A stretch of 64,000 nucleotides of DNA from Nitrosopumilus sp. (GCF_025698945.1 NZ_JAILWM010000001.1:496001-560000); one strand, 5' to 3'. Counted from the first letter of the stretch, positions 10,124-19,602 are shown. The notes: generated by a model not told the origin, from the letters alone. A program made the numbers and translations.

Positions 10124-10795
10124 ATGTCAAGAATTTATCTTTTAACAATTCCATTAACCATTGGAATAATTACGGGTTTAATTTTAGTAGTGTTTCCCGA
10201 ATCAGAAAACGATTCCAAATTATTTACAGTGTCAAAATTAATTGAAAATGGTTCCCCAATTTTAGGAGATTCTAATGCACCAATTACAATTTTAGAGTGG
10301 GGGGATTATCAGTGTACGTTTTGTTATAAATTTCATCAAAACACTTTAGATATGATTAATGAGAAGTATATCAAAACAGGTAAAGTCAAATTAGTATTCA
10401 AGGATTTTCCATTAAATGGTCCTGATTCATTGTTGGCTGCACAAGCTGCTTACTGTGCTAATGACCAAGACAAATATTGGCAGTATCATGATGAATTATA
10501 CAAAAATTGGGGAGGAGAACGCACAGGTTGGGTTACTAGAGATTCTCTAAACAGTTTTGCCATATCAGTAAATTTAGATTTAGTAGAATTTAACAAATGT
10601 CTTGATGAACGAAAATATGAAAATAAAGTTAATTCTCTGTATGAATTTGGAAGAGAAGTTGGAATTGATGCAACTCCTTCATTTTTGGTGTTTAACGATA
10701 ACAAAATTATTAAAATTAGAGGAAATCAACCATTAGAAGTATTTCATAAAACATTTGATGAGTTGCAAATTAAAAATGAAATCAATCAAAATTAA
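10124..10795 (+). CDS. DsbA-like thiol-disulfide oxidoreductase, membrane anchored
   Basis: 223 aa. An N-terminal hydrophobic helix (residues 3-24) is followed by a DsbA/thioredoxin-fold domain. The active-site motif is C-T-F-C (Cys64, Cys67) in the context EWGDYQCTFCYKFH. The usual cis-proline element appears as DATPSFLVF. It probably acts outside the membrane, forming or shuffling disulfides. It ends 27 bp before the aRF1 start, so the two may be co-transcribed. Confidence 0.85.
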   Translation: MSRIYLLTIPLTIGIITGLILVVFPESENDSKLFTVSKLIENGSPILGDSNAPITILEWGDYQCTFCYKFHQNTLDMINEKYIKTGKVKLVFKDFPLNGPDSLLAAQAAYCANDQDKYWQYHDELYKNWGGERTGWVTRDSLNSFAISVNLDLVEFNKCLDERKYENKVNSLYEFGREVGIDATPSFLVFNDNKIIKIRGNQPLEVFHKTFDELQIKNEINQN

Positions 10796-10822
10796 TATTT
10801 GCACATTAAGGAGAAGTTGGAA

Positions 10823-12103
10823 ATGAAAAAAATTGATGTTGAAAAGCAGGATTCAGTTAAACTCTATAAAATAAGAAAAACTTTAGAAGAATTATCTCAA
10901 AAGTCAGGAAGAGGAACAGAGTTAATTTCAGTATACATTCCAAAAGGAAAACAACTTCACGAAATTATTAGTTCCCTCCAACAAGAACAAGGAACAGCTG
11001 ATAACATAAAGTCGGATCTTACTAGATCTCATGTTGTAGATTCACTTGGAAAAGTAGTTCAAAGATTAAAGCTTTATAAAAAAACACCAGAGCGTGGGCT
11101 GGTAATGTTTTGTGGGGCATTACCACCAGAGGGAGGAGGCCCATTAGGAAGTGAGACAGTTACGGTTTGGGAAATTGATCCTCCTAAAGATTTGAATCAG
11201 TATCTGTATCGATGTGATGATCATTTCCATGTCGATATTCTAAAAGACATGCTAAAAGACGACAATCTCATTGGATTTTTAGCAATTGATGCAAAGGATG
11301 CAGGTTGGGGGTTATTACATGGCGATAAAATTGAAGTTTTATCTCAAACAGGTTCAGGGGTTGCAGGTAAACATAGACAAGGAGGTCAATCTGCAAAGAG
11401 GTTTCAGAAACTACGTGAGATGGAATTGACTTATTATTTTAACAGAGTTGCAGAGACCACTAGAGAGTACTTTATTGATATTTATCCAATCAAAGGGTTA
11501 ATTATTTCTGGTCCAGGCCCAACAAAGGAAGATTTTATCAATGGGAATTATTTAGAATATAGATTACAAAATATGATCATCAATACAATTGATGCATCAT
11601 ATTCTGGTGCTGAAGGGATAAGAGAAGCATTTGCAAAATCCTCAGAGATTTTAGGAGATTTCAGAATGGTAGAAGAGAAAAAACTTGTCGAAGATTTGTT
11701 TAGAGAGATTAACTCACACTCGGGAAAAGGGTCCTATGGATTACAAGAGGTAATAGAATATCTAAAAAACAATGTAGTTCAGACATTGATAATTACTGAT
11801 AACACAAATTTGCATAGAGTAGAAGGCAAATGTAAAAGATGCCGGAACTTACAAGAAGCAATTGTTGAACGCCCTCTTGTAATTCCAAAAAAAACTGAAT
11901 TTTCAAGTAATCCATGTCCAAGTTGCAAAGCTATGGAAGTCGAAGTAAATGAACAAGATATTGTAGACTATCTGGAATTACTTGCAGCAAAGACAGGCAC
12001 TCAATTGGAAGTAGTTTCAGGTAGTGCTGAACACGGAAATATGCTTGCCAGCCTTGGAAAGGTAGGGGCAATTTTGAGATACAATCCAGGCCATTCTAAA
12101 TAA
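10823..12103 (+). CDS. prf1: Peptide chain release factor aRF1
   Basis: 426 aa from the chosen ATG. The stop-codon recognition loop NIKS occurs in ADNIKSDLTR, and the peptidyl-tRNA hydrolysis motif GGQ in GKHRQGGQSAKRF. The C-terminal third has a CKRCRNL...NPCPSC zinc-like cluster. The upstream in-frame TTG at 10799 is unlikely: a GGAG at 10810-10813 lies about 9 nt before the ATG at 10823. The 3' end overlaps the convergent HIT gene by 8 bp. Confidence 0.95.
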   Translation: MKKIDVEKQDSVKLYKIRKTLEELSQKSGRGTELISVYIPKGKQLHEIISSLQQEQGTADNIKSDLTRSHVVDSLGKVVQRLKLYKKTPERGLVMFCGALPPEGGGPLGSETVTVWEIDPPKDLNQYLYRCDDHFHVDILKDMLKDDNLIGFLAIDAKDAGWGLLHGDKIEVLSQTGSGVAGKHRQGGQSAKRFQKLREMELTYYFNRVAETTREYFIDIYPIKGLIISGPGPTKEDFINGNYLEYRLQNMIINTIDASYSGAEGIREAFAKSSEILGDFRMVEEKKLVEDLFREINSHSGKGSYGLQEVIEYLKNNVVQTLIITDNTNLHRVEGKCKRCRNLQEAIVERPLVIPKKTEFSSNPCPSCKAMEVEVNEQDIVDYLELLAAKTGTQLEVVSGSAEHGNMLASLGKVGAILRYNPGHSK

Positions 12104-12503
12104 TATTTTTACGAATTTTATTTGCTAATTCTGAGAGTTCCTCATCAGTTGAAATTTGACGTTTTGTCCAGATAGTTCCTTTACTGTTGTATCTAGGTAT
12201 AATATGAACATGAACATGAGGTATGATTTGTTTTGCAGCTCTTCCATTGTTTTGACCCAGACTAAAAGCATCAGCACCAGTTGCATCCAAAATGGCTTTT
12301 GCAATTTTTGGAACTATTGTGAAAATTTTTCCAACATTTTCTGGTTTCATATCAATAATTTTTTCATGGTGTTCTCTTGGAATGACAAGACTATGACCAA
12401 CATCAATTGGGTATTTGTCTAAAAACGAAATGTGAAAATCATCTTCATAAATAATGTGTCCATCTCTCTTACCATCTAAAATATCACAAAATATGCAAGC
12501 CAT
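12096..12503 (-). CDS. HIT-family nucleotide hydrolase/transferase
   Basis: 135 aa, full length for the family. The N-terminal zinc-type CIFCDI motif and the catalytic histidine triad HVHVHIIPRY are both present. HIT proteins cleave or transfer nucleoside phosphoramidates and dinucleotides. The gene converges on aRF1 with an 8-bp overlap. Confidence 0.92.
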   Translation of the reverse strand: MACIFCDILDGKRDGHIIYEDDFHISFLDKYPIDVGHSLVIPREHHEKIIDMKPENVGKIFTIVPKIAKAILDATGADAFSLGQNNGRAAKQIIPHVHVHIIPRYNSKGTIWTKRQISTDEELSELANKIRKNII

Positions 12504-12582
12504 ACAGATCAGCCATTTAAGATTTTATTTATTGTTTTTATCGAATAGTTAATTAGGGCAAATTCAGGACTTTGTTTATCCA

Positions 12583-13179
12583 ATGGGCAGAAAAGAACGT
12601 AGAGAACGTGAACAAAAACGAGAAAATTATGCTACTAAACATTCAGCAGAAAAAAGAAAACAAAATCTTATAGCTATTGGTGTTTTTGCAGTAATTGCAG
12701 TAATAGTTGGATATGCTGCATGGCAATTTGCAACCATGACTGAAACTGCGCCAGGAGGACCAGAAAATGCAGGAGCTCTTGGAAGTGAGCATTCACATGC
12801 AGCAATTCTTGTAAAGATTTTTGGAGATCAGTTTGATTTTTCAGCACCAGCTTATCAAATTAAATCCAGTTGGATTCATTTTGAAGGAAGAGATGGATCC
12901 ACCATTCACAAACATGCTACAGGTGTAACGCTAGGCTATCTCTTTGAAACATTAGGTTTGGGACTAGATGATCAATGTTATGTATTTCAAGATGGAAGAA
13001 GTTTTTGTACAAATGAAGATTATACACTAAAATTTTTCATTAATGGAGAACCAGTTTCAGACATTAGAGATTATGAAATTAGTGAAGACGATAGAATTCT
13101 AATCACATATGGAGCCGAAACACCTGAAGAACTTGAAGGTCAATTATTAGAATTGGAAAACCAAGAAATTATCAAATAA
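12583..13179 (+). CDS. Membrane-anchored conserved hypothetical protein
   Basis: 198 aa. A very basic N-terminus (GRKERREREQKREN) precedes one transmembrane helix at about residues 28-50. The exported domain has HSHAAILVKIFG, two cysteines 11 residues apart (CYVFQDGRSFC, probably disulfide-linked) and DDRILITYGAE. I do not recognise a catalytic motif. Homologues that I recall in marine Thaumarchaeota are vaguely annotated as disulfide-isomerase-like; nothing here proves it. Confidence 0.65.
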   Translation: MGRKERREREQKRENYATKHSAEKRKQNLIAIGVFAVIAVIVGYAAWQFATMTETAPGGPENAGALGSEHSHAAILVKIFGDQFDFSAPAYQIKSSWIHFEGRDGSTIHKHATGVTLGYLFETLGLGLDDQCYVFQDGRSFCTNEDYTLKFFINGEPVSDIRDYEISEDDRILITYGAETPEELEGQLLELENQEIIK

Positions 13180-13190
13180 TTAGTTAGGAA

Positions 13191-13382
13191 TCACTTTTTG
13201 GTCGTAAATTTTGCCATTTTATCAAACAACATATAATATCCACACTTAGCACATCGTAAAACAGTCAGTTCTGTAGTGAGAAATTCTTTATCTTCAAATC
13301 TTCCACTTAATTTCACATTTTCTCCAGCAATTTCTGCTTTGGTACTTTTACAAACAGGACATTCAAGTGCTTTTTGTTCCAT
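13191..13382 (-). CDS. Small zinc-ribbon protein
   Basis: 63 aa with two CxxC knuckles, CPVCKS near residue 9 and CAKCGYY near residue 44, separated by a beta-rich stretch. This is a plain zinc ribbon with no other domain. It converges on the preceding gene and diverges from ilvD. Function unknown. Confidence 0.65.
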   Translation of the reverse strand: MEQKALECPVCKSTKAEIAGENVKLSGRFEDKEFLTTELTVLRCAKCGYYMLFDKMAKFTTKK

Positions 13383-13450
13383 AAAAGTCTCAAATAGAAT
13401 TACAATTTAAATCAATGAAATTTGTAAAATGGATAATCTCAATAAAGTCT

Positions 13451-13459
13451 AAATTATAG
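13451..13459 (+). promoter_or_regulatory. TATA-like box of ilvD
   Basis: AAATTATAG is centred 25 nt before the ilvD ATG, as expected if the mRNA begins at or next to the start codon. An out-of-frame ATG at 13475 is ignored. Confidence 0.5.
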
Positions 13460-13479
13460 CAAACTGAAAATCTCATGTT

Positions 13480-15153
13480 ATGGAAATTTCTAGTAGAAAT
13501 GTTGTAGAAGGAACTTCAAGATCACCGCAGAGAGCAATGTACAAAGCTATGGGGTTAAATGATGATGATTTATCAAAACAATTCATCGGTGTTTGTCATA
13601 CAGGAAATGAAGCAACTCCATGCAACATTCATCTGCCAAAATTAGCACTAAAAGCAAAAGAAGGTGTATCAGATGCAGGTGCAACGCCTAGAGAATTTTC
13701 AACAATTGCAGTCAGTGACGGTATTGCAATGGGACATGAAGGAATGAAATCATCCCTTGTTTCCAGAGAGATTATTGCAGATTCAATTGAACTAATGGTT
13801 AGAGCTCATCAGTATGACGCTCTTGTGGGAATTGCAGGATGTGACAAGAGTCTTCCTGGAACTATGATGGCAATGGCCAGACTAAATATCCCATCAGTTT
13901 TTGTGTACGGAGGCACAATCATGCCAGGGATGCTTGATGGGAAGGAGCTTACAGTAGTTGATGTTTACGAGGCAGTTGGAGCTTATGATTCAGGTCAATT
14001 AACACTTGAAGCTTTAAAGAATATTGAAAATACAGCATGTCCAAGTGCAGGTTCTTGTGGCGGTATGTTTACTGCAAATACAATGGCATCTATTTCTGAA
14101 GCTATAGGTCTTGCATTACCTGGAAGTGCAAGTCCACCAGCAGAAGATGAAAGAAGAGATAAGATGGTGTATGATACTGGTGTTGCATGTGCAAAATTAC
14201 TAGAACTAAATATTAAACCTAAAGAAATTTTATCATTTGAGGCGTTTGAGAATGCAATTACAATGCTAAATTCAGTTGGAGGATCAACTAATGGAATATT
14301 ACATTTGTTAGCACTTGCAAATGAAGTAAATATTGATTTGACATATGACGATTTTGAAAGAATTAGAAAGAAAACTCCGCATTTAGCTGATATGAAACCA
14401 GGAGGAAACTATGTTATGAATTCACTGGACAAAATTGGTGGAATTCCATTTGTACTAAAAAAACTACTCGATAAAGGATTGTTAAATGAGAATTGTATGA
14501 CAGTGACAGGGAAAACGATTAAAGAAAATCTTTCATCAATGAAAATACCAGAGGTAGAGCAACACATCGTAAGATCAGTTGAAAATCCCATTCATCAAGT
14601 TGGAACAGCTGTAGTTCTCAAAGGTAGTTTAGCTCCAGAGGGAGCTGTAATTAAAACAGCAGGAGTTGAAATGACCAAATTTACTGGAAAAGCGCGAGTG
14701 TTTGATAGAGAAGAATTTGCGTTTGATGCAGTTTCAAAAGGAGAAATTGATGAAGGGCATGTGGTTGTAATCAGATATGAAGGACCAAAAGGAGGTCCTG
14801 GAATGAGAGAGATGCTAGCAACTACTGCAGCCTTAGTGGGACAAGGATTAGGTAAAAAAGTTGCAATGGTTACAGATGGTAGATTCTCTGGAGGCACTCG
14901 TGGATTCATGGTAGGCCATGTAGCCCCTGAAGCTTATGTAGGTGGGCCAATCGCTCTTGTAAAAGATGATGATGAAATTACAATTGATACTGAAACCAAT
15001 ATTTTAGACCTTCATGTATCAGAACAAGAATTAGAAAATAGGCGAAAACAATGGAGTCCACCAAAACCTAACTACACATATGGTGCTCTTGCAAAATATG
15101 CAACATTAGTAGGCTCTGCTGCAAAAGGTGCGATTACTAGTCCAAAATTATAG
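13480..15153 (+). CDS. ilvD: Dihydroxy-acid dehydratase
   Basis: 557 aa, the normal family length. It converts dihydroxy acids to 2-oxo acids, the third step of valine and isoleucine synthesis, using an Fe-S cluster. Visible signatures include [36 protein letters not shown] with cluster cysteines, and a C-terminal [15 protein letters not shown]. No other branched-chain gene is nearby. The start is supported by the TATA box spacing. Confidence 0.96.
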   Translation: MEISSRNVVEGTSRSPQRAMYKAMGLNDDDLSKQFIGVCHTGNEATPCNIHLPKLALKAKEGVSDAGATPREFSTIAVSDGIAMGHEGMKSSLVSREIIADSIELMVRAHQYDALVGIAGCDKSLPGTMMAMARLNIPSVFVYGGTIMPGMLDGKELTVVDVYEAVGAYDSGQLTLEALKNIENTACPSAGSCGGMFTANTMASISEAIGLALPGSASPPAEDERRDKMVYDTGVACAKLLELNIKPKEILSFEAFENAITMLNSVGGSTNGILHLLALANEVNIDLTYDDFERIRKKTPHLADMKPGGNYVMNSLDKIGGIPFVLKKLLDKGLLNENCMTVTGKTIKENLSSMKIPEVEQHIVRSVENPIHQVGTAVVLKGSLAPEGAVIKTAGVEMTKFTGKARVFDREEFAFDAVSKGEIDEGHVVVIRYEGPKGGPGMREMLATTAALVGQGLGKKVAMVTDGRFSGGTRGFMVGHVAPEAYVGGPIALVKDDDEITIDTETNILDLHVSEQELENRRKQWSPPKPNYTYGALAKYATLVGSAAKGAITSPKL

Positions 15154-15207
15154 AAAAGATCAATTTGTTCACAAGCTTTATAGATCATAAACTTTAAAAT
15201 TTTCTAG

Positions 15208-15255
15208 AGATAACAGGCAGAAAAATAAATTATAATTATCGAATTTCTGTTATCT
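15208..15255. repeat. Inverted repeat in the ilvD 3' intergenic region
   Basis: AGATAACAG at 15208-15216 is perfectly complementary to CTGTTATCT at 15247-15255, with an AT-rich 30-nt middle. It lies 55 bp after the ilvD stop and 154 bp before the stop of the convergent Met-rich gene. It could form a hairpin at the end of the ilvD mRNA or be a small RNA. No T-run follows directly. Confidence 0.4.
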
Positions 15256-15409
15256 ACTACAGATTGAATAAAAACAAACGTTGAAAGCACGAATTATTTT
15301 AGAAGAACTGTTTACTCTTGCAGTCAAAAATAAAAGCCCCTTAAGAGATTAAATGGTCAAAGTCACAGAACTATGAGAATTTGGGATTAATTCAACATTT
15401 GTAAAACTG

Positions 15410-16204
15410 TCAGAACAAAGATTTTGCTTTTGCCAACTCCATCTTAATAGAGTCGATTTTTGCATCAATTGTGTCTACTGCATCTCCATTCTTTATTATG
15501 TTTCGAAGATCTACACGTAACATCAATTCTATTTTCTCCATTAGAGTCCTGTCTTTTTGTGCAATGGCACCTTCAACATACTCATAATTTTCCAAGTATG
15601 CATTTGTTACAAGTGAGAATGCAATATCCTTTTCACCATTTCTGTAGTTTGTTGATACATCATCTAGAATTTTTTCTATGTTAGTTATTGTATCTAACAC
15701 CTGACTTTGTTCTGTAATAGAAGTGCCCATCATGTTTCCCATCATGCCAGAACCCATCATGTGACTTCCCATCATCATATCTCCACCCATCATGTTCATC
15801 ATTTGTTGATTGTTCATCATGGTATTCATCATTCCCTGATGTTGCATCATCATATCTAGCATTTGTTGCTGTAGTTGAGGATCATCCATCATTGTATTCA
15901 TCATGGGGCCCATCATTTGGTTCATGTGTTGAGGATTTCCCATCATCACATCATGCATTTGCTGCATGGCTTGTGGATCATTCATCATGTTTCCCATCCA
16001 TTGGTTCATGGCTTGTGGGTCTTGCATCATAGCATTCATCCATTGGTTCATGGTTTGCGGATCATTCATCATTTGTTGCATTTGTTGAGAAGACATCATC
16101 ATTGGTGATGAAGGTGTGGGTGATTGTAAAACAGCATAGCCTATTCCTATACCTGTAAAAAACACTCCAACCGCAATTCCAATCAGAATGCCTTGACTGA
16201 CCAT
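15410..16204 (-). CDS. Met-rich membrane protein with FTR1-type C-terminal module
   Basis: 264 aa. One N-terminal hydrophobic helix (residues 5-26) is followed by a low-complexity region at 35-160 holding about 46 methionines. This region has five loose repeats of the form MMxDPQxMxQW at about 45-113, then MMGSHMMGSGMM-like runs. Residues 168-264 are a helical module with core NAYLENYEYVEGAI and VDLRNIIKNG, nearly the same as those in the iron permease and the PEFG protein. Met-rich runs often bind Cu(I) (family knowledge). I infer an exported metal-binding protein; the metal is not determined. Confidence 0.75.
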   Translation of the reverse strand: MVSQGILIGIAVGVFFTGIGIGYAVLQSPTPSSPMMMSSQQMQQMMNDPQTMNQWMNAMMQDPQAMNQWMGNMMNDPQAMQQMHDVMMGNPQHMNQMMGPMMNTMMDDPQLQQQMLDMMMQHQGMMNTMMNNQQMMNMMGGDMMMGSHMMGSGMMGNMMGTSITEQSQVLDTITNIEKILDDVSTNYRNGEKDIAFSLVTNAYLENYEYVEGAIAQKDRTLMEKIELMLRVDLRNIIKNGDAVDTIDAKIDSIKMELAKAKSLF

Positions 16205-16311
16205 ATCAAAAGATAATAATTTTCAATAATATATGACTAACTAGATTTTCAAAAGTGATTCTCAAAAGATGTAATTTCAAAAAGGTTTACTTTTTCTCAC
16301 ACTGTTATCCT

Positions 16312-17997
16312 CTAAAGATTTTCCAAACCCAGAACATCATAGTATGCTTTAGGAATCATTTGTTGTGCTTTGAATAACACATTGTTTACAGCAGTGTCAA
16401 GAACATATGTCCTTGCCCAATCATCTTCACTTCTAATTGAGCGTCCAAATCCCTGAAGTAGTTTTGTAAGAGTTTGAGAGGTATACCATAAAGGAAACTT
16501 TTCCATCTTTGCTTTTGTTCTCTTTTCTTTATAATTTGGATACGGGACCTTTGCAATTATTTGAAATCTTGATAAATCATCTTTAAGATCCACTCCTTCC
16601 CACAATGAGGAGGAAAGTAAAACGCCGGTAGGATCTGATGCATGTTCTGAAATTATTTCATCTTGAGTTTTTCCGTCTTGGTTTTTACTATGACAAATTC
16701 GAATTCGCCTAGTATTTTTTGGTGAAAGAAATCTAAGAATTTTCTGACATCGTGGTACAGAAGAAGTAAGAATCAAACCTTTTTCATTTGAATGCTCGTC
16801 TAAAATTCGATCAATAACTTTGATTACCTCAATTTCATCTTCTTCAGTTGAGCCATAACTTAATCGCTTAATGTTAAGAAGATCAATTTTTCTGTGTTCA
16901 ATAGGGAATGGAGATTTTGGAGCATCAACAAAGGCAACATCATCTTTTTTCAATCCCATATTTTCACAAAAACTTGACTTGTCAATGGTAGCAGACATAA
17001 AAATTTGATATTCAGTTTCAAAAAATGATTTTGCAAATTTTGAAACATCTATAGGTTTTACAGAAATTGTTCTAAAATTTCCATTAAAATCTTTTATTGG
17101 ATCATTTACTATGAAATTATCTTTATCATCTAAAATATCTATTTTAGCTTGAGCAACTCTGTCAAACCTACGTTCTAATCGAGTGATTAATTCATAGTCA
17201 GGTTCTTTTTCAAATGCAGGACTTTCCTTGATATCTTTAATTTTTTTTGCATAAGAATACGCAATATCATCGGTCAATTTAATCATAGAATCTAAATCAG
17301 TAAAATCATATTTTTCTGAATTAAGATTGCATTCATCAATTTGCCCACTAAAAATATCAAATCCTACAAATTGAATAATCTGATCTTCTATTTTATGGGC
17401 CTCATCAAAAATAGATACCTTCCTGTCAAGATATTCTTCAAAGAGTTTCTTGTTAAATTTCATTATCTGAAAAAATGCATGATAATTCCATAGAGAATGT
17501 TTTGATACCAAGGCCTCATATTTTTGTAAATAATAATGACAAGAAGAAGAATCTTGAGTGTTATCTTCAACTTGTTTAATAGTTGGTTTAAATTTGCAAA
17601 CCTCAACGCTTTCTTTACCGTTTTTATTAATGCGTTCTTGGCATTGGCCTTTATCACATGTAAGGCCCCATCGCATTGCCCTTCTTGAATTTTCAACTTT
17701 CTCAGACGACATCAATTTTAGGCAGGGAAAATTTTGTTTTCCTTTAACTGATTTTAAAAAGGGAATATCTTTGATATATTGATCTTGTAAATGCTTTGAA
17801 GCAGTTACTGTAAAAGAACTATCATAATAACTTGCAATTGTTGCACCGACAAGGGATTTTCCTACTCCAGTTGGTGCACATAAAATAATTTTTTTATATC
17901 CTAATTTTAATTCCTCTTCAATTTGATGAATTAGATCTTTTTGAATTTCACGTGGGGTGAATTGTTTTGGAAATTTTTCTAAAAGAGACAGGATCAT
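16312..17997 (-). CDS. DinG/XPD-like iron-sulfur DNA helicase
   Basis: 561 aa. A superfamily 2 helicase: Walker A CAPTGVGKS at 40-48, Walker B DEAH at 198-201, and motif VI GFGRSIRSEDDWAR near the C-terminus. Cysteines at 92, 114, 119, 134 and 153 lie between motifs I and II, where DinG and XPD helicases hold a 4Fe-4S cluster. It probably unwinds 5'-tailed DNA during repair. It diverges from the GIY-YIG-like gene. Confidence 0.85.
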   Translation of the reverse strand: MILSLLEKFPKQFTPREIQKDLIHQIEEELKLGYKKIILCAPTGVGKSLVGATIASYYDSSFTVTASKHLQDQYIKDIPFLKSVKGKQNFPCLKLMSSEKVENSRRAMRWGLTCDKGQCQERINKNGKESVEVCKFKPTIKQVEDNTQDSSSCHYYLQKYEALVSKHSLWNYHAFFQIMKFNKKLFEEYLDRKVSIFDEAHKIEDQIIQFVGFDIFSGQIDECNLNSEKYDFTDLDSMIKLTDDIAYSYAKKIKDIKESPAFEKEPDYELITRLERRFDRVAQAKIDILDDKDNFIVNDPIKDFNGNFRTISVKPIDVSKFAKSFFETEYQIFMSATIDKSSFCENMGLKKDDVAFVDAPKSPFPIEHRKIDLLNIKRLSYGSTEEDEIEVIKVIDRILDEHSNEKGLILTSSVPRCQKILRFLSPKNTRRIRICHSKNQDGKTQDEIISEHASDPTGVLLSSSLWEGVDLKDDLSRFQIIAKVPYPNYKEKRTKAKMEKFPLWYTSQTLTKLLQGFGRSIRSEDDWARTYVLDTAVNNVLFKAQQMIPKAYYDVLGLENL

Positions 17998-18056
17998 TCA
18001 TGTTAATTTGGATTATTAAAAGGATGAAGGTTCTTGTAATATCACATTACTGCAAT

Positions 18057-18072
18057 CTAGTTAAATAACTAG
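18057..18072. promoter_or_regulatory. Perfect palindrome overlapping a TATA box
   Basis: CTAGTTA-AA-TAACTAG is a 7-2-7 inverted repeat. Its centre TTAAATAA (18061-18068) lies 25.5 nt before the ATG at 18090. A protein binding here would block TBP, so a repressor operator is plausible. Confidence 0.5.
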
Positions 18073-18089
18073 TAAGATCTACAATAATC

Positions 18090-18407
18090 ATGGAATTGCT
18101 AGATGACAAAATGAGAGTTTGGCTTGAAAGTGCTAAATTTGTTAAACCACTTGCAGGGGTTTATGTTTTGTATAATAGAAATAAAGAGGCAATATTTATC
18201 GGAGAGAGTAAAAATCTTGAAGAGACTTTTACAAAATATGTCGATACAAATTTTGATGGAAATGAATGTAAACAGAAAACTCAATCATACCAGAGAGTCT
18301 TTACTGAAAATCCTAAAGAATTGCAATTACAACTAATTGAACAAGTTAAAACAGAAACAGGTAAGATTCCTGCATGTAATTCCGAAATTAAATTAGAGAC
18401 ACATTAA
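18090..18407 (+). CDS. GIY-YIG-like small protein
   Basis: 105 aa. Residues 22-50 read AGVYVLYNRNKEAIFIGES, matching the GIY...YIG core with GVY and FIG in place of the name-giving triplets, followed by a NL/F helix as in UvrC-type nucleases. The downstream catalytic Arg and Glu cannot be assigned with confidence, so it may be a degenerate or specialised member. It diverges from a DNA-repair-type helicase, which fits a nucleic-acid role. Confidence 0.5.
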   Translation: MELLDDKMRVWLESAKFVKPLAGVYVLYNRNKEAIFIGESKNLEETFTKYVDTNFDGNECKQKTQSYQRVFTENPKELQLQLIEQVKTETGKIPACNSEIKLETH

Positions 18408-18556
18408 AACCACAAATAAAATTTTAGTCAGTTATAAGATGTATATTTTAAAAATATGCAATTATTGATAAAACATAGCAATATTATACCATATTTAGGA
18501 ACAAATTTTTTTGGATTTACAGAAAGTAATTAATCTTAGATATACGTAATTTAGGA

Positions 18557-18688
18557 ATGCATCAATGTTACTATTGTGAGCAAATATTTGAATCAAAAGA
18601 AAAACTATACGAACATGTAGAGGTTCACTCCGATATTGAACGAAATAAGGAAATAATGGAAAGGAAAAAACAATCAACAAAAAAATAA
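18557..18688 (+). CDS. C2H2 zinc-finger micro-protein (43 aa)
   Basis: 43 aa beginning MHQCYYCEQIFESKEKL. The spacing is exactly C-x2-C-x12-H-x3-H, a classical C2H2 finger, with a basic tail ending KKQSTKK. It is small and has no other domain. An AT-rich TATA-like stretch is centred about 26 nt upstream. Probably nucleic-acid binding; the target is unknown. Confidence 0.6.
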   Translation: MHQCYYCEQIFESKEKLYEHVEVHSDIERNKEIMERKKQSTKK

Positions 18689-18777
18689 TCAATTCAAGGC
18701 TAAATTAAAAAAAATAGAGCAAGAGTCAGAATTTTTCAAATTCAGGTGATGATATAACAACTATTAATCAAAATATT

Positions 18778-19041
18778 ATGGATTGGGTTGAAATATTACT
18801 AAAAAAATCATGTGATAGAACTCTCACAAAAGGAGAAGTTCTTCACAGTCTATTCCATATGATAGAAGTAAACGAAAATACATTAAATTACATTCAAACA
18901 GACAAAAGAGACTTTGGTCCTGAGCTTGAAGAATTAAAACAAACTGAAATTAGAGATTTAAATTTTCATTTAAAATACTATAGAAGTCTAGTAAATTTCA
19001 TCAATTTAATACCCGAAAATAAAATAATTGAAAATAAATAA
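18778..19041 (+). CDS. Hypothetical protein, helical (87 aa)
   Basis: 87 aa, acidic and predicted helical by eye, with no cysteine cluster or membrane segment and no family I recognise. The stop is followed by the convergent DUF922-like gene after 24 bp. Confidence 0.45.
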   Translation: MDWVEILLKKSCDRTLTKGEVLHSLFHMIEVNENTLNYIQTDKRDFGPELEELKQTEIRDLNFHLKYYRSLVNFINLIPENKIIENK

Positions 19042-19065
19042 GTCATTTATTAATTGAACAAAAAA

Positions 19066-19602
19066 TCATTTTCTCAATTTATCAAAAGTTAAATCAAATT
19101 CAAATTGTTTTTCAATATTTTTCCCATAATCGGTTTGGAGATCATATTCATTACTTTGTGATTGAAATTCAGATTCCAATTTTTTAACCTCTGAACCAAT
19201 CATGTTGCCAGAGTCTTCCTTTGCAAATTGTTTTCGTTGTTCTTCATTTGAACCTCTTGTAGGAAATTTTTTTCCATAAAAGATTTCACATAGTTTCGAA
19301 ATTTTTTCCTGTTTGATCAATTCAGCCAAATCAAAACGACCTTGTTCATGATTTAATAATTTGTCTTGTTCAATTGAATTTCTTACCCAAGATAATAAAG
19401 GATGGAATTCAACAAAAAGTTGTATATTTTCAATAAAAAACATTATTGTATCACCAATTTTTTCAGAATTTACAACCCAAGTATATCTATATTTTATGAC
19501 ACTGTGAGAATCTTCAAAAACAGCAGGATTAGACTCGGCTTTAAAATCTGACCAGTTTAATTTTCTATCTTTTGACCAAACAATAATTTCGTGTTCTCCC
19601 AT
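19066..19602 (-). CDS. DUF922-like protein with altered HExxH motif
   Basis: 178 aa. W-x-DF near the N-terminus (LNWSDFKAES) and LLNHEQGRFDLAELI near residue 92 match the pattern of DUF922, a predicted zinc-protease family whose motif is HEQGHFDL. Here the second zinc histidine is replaced by Arg (HEQGR), so activity is doubtful. There is no signal peptide. It may be an inactive or cytoplasmic derivative. Confidence 0.5.
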   Translation of the reverse strand: MGEHEIIVWSKDRKLNWSDFKAESNPAVFEDSHSVIKYRYTWVVNSEKIGDTIMFFIENIQLFVEFHPLLSWVRNSIEQDKLLNHEQGRFDLAELIKQEKISKLCEIFYGKKFPTRGSNEEQRKQFAKEDSGNMIGSEVKKLESEFQSQSNEYDLQTDYGKNIEKQFEFDLTFDKLRK

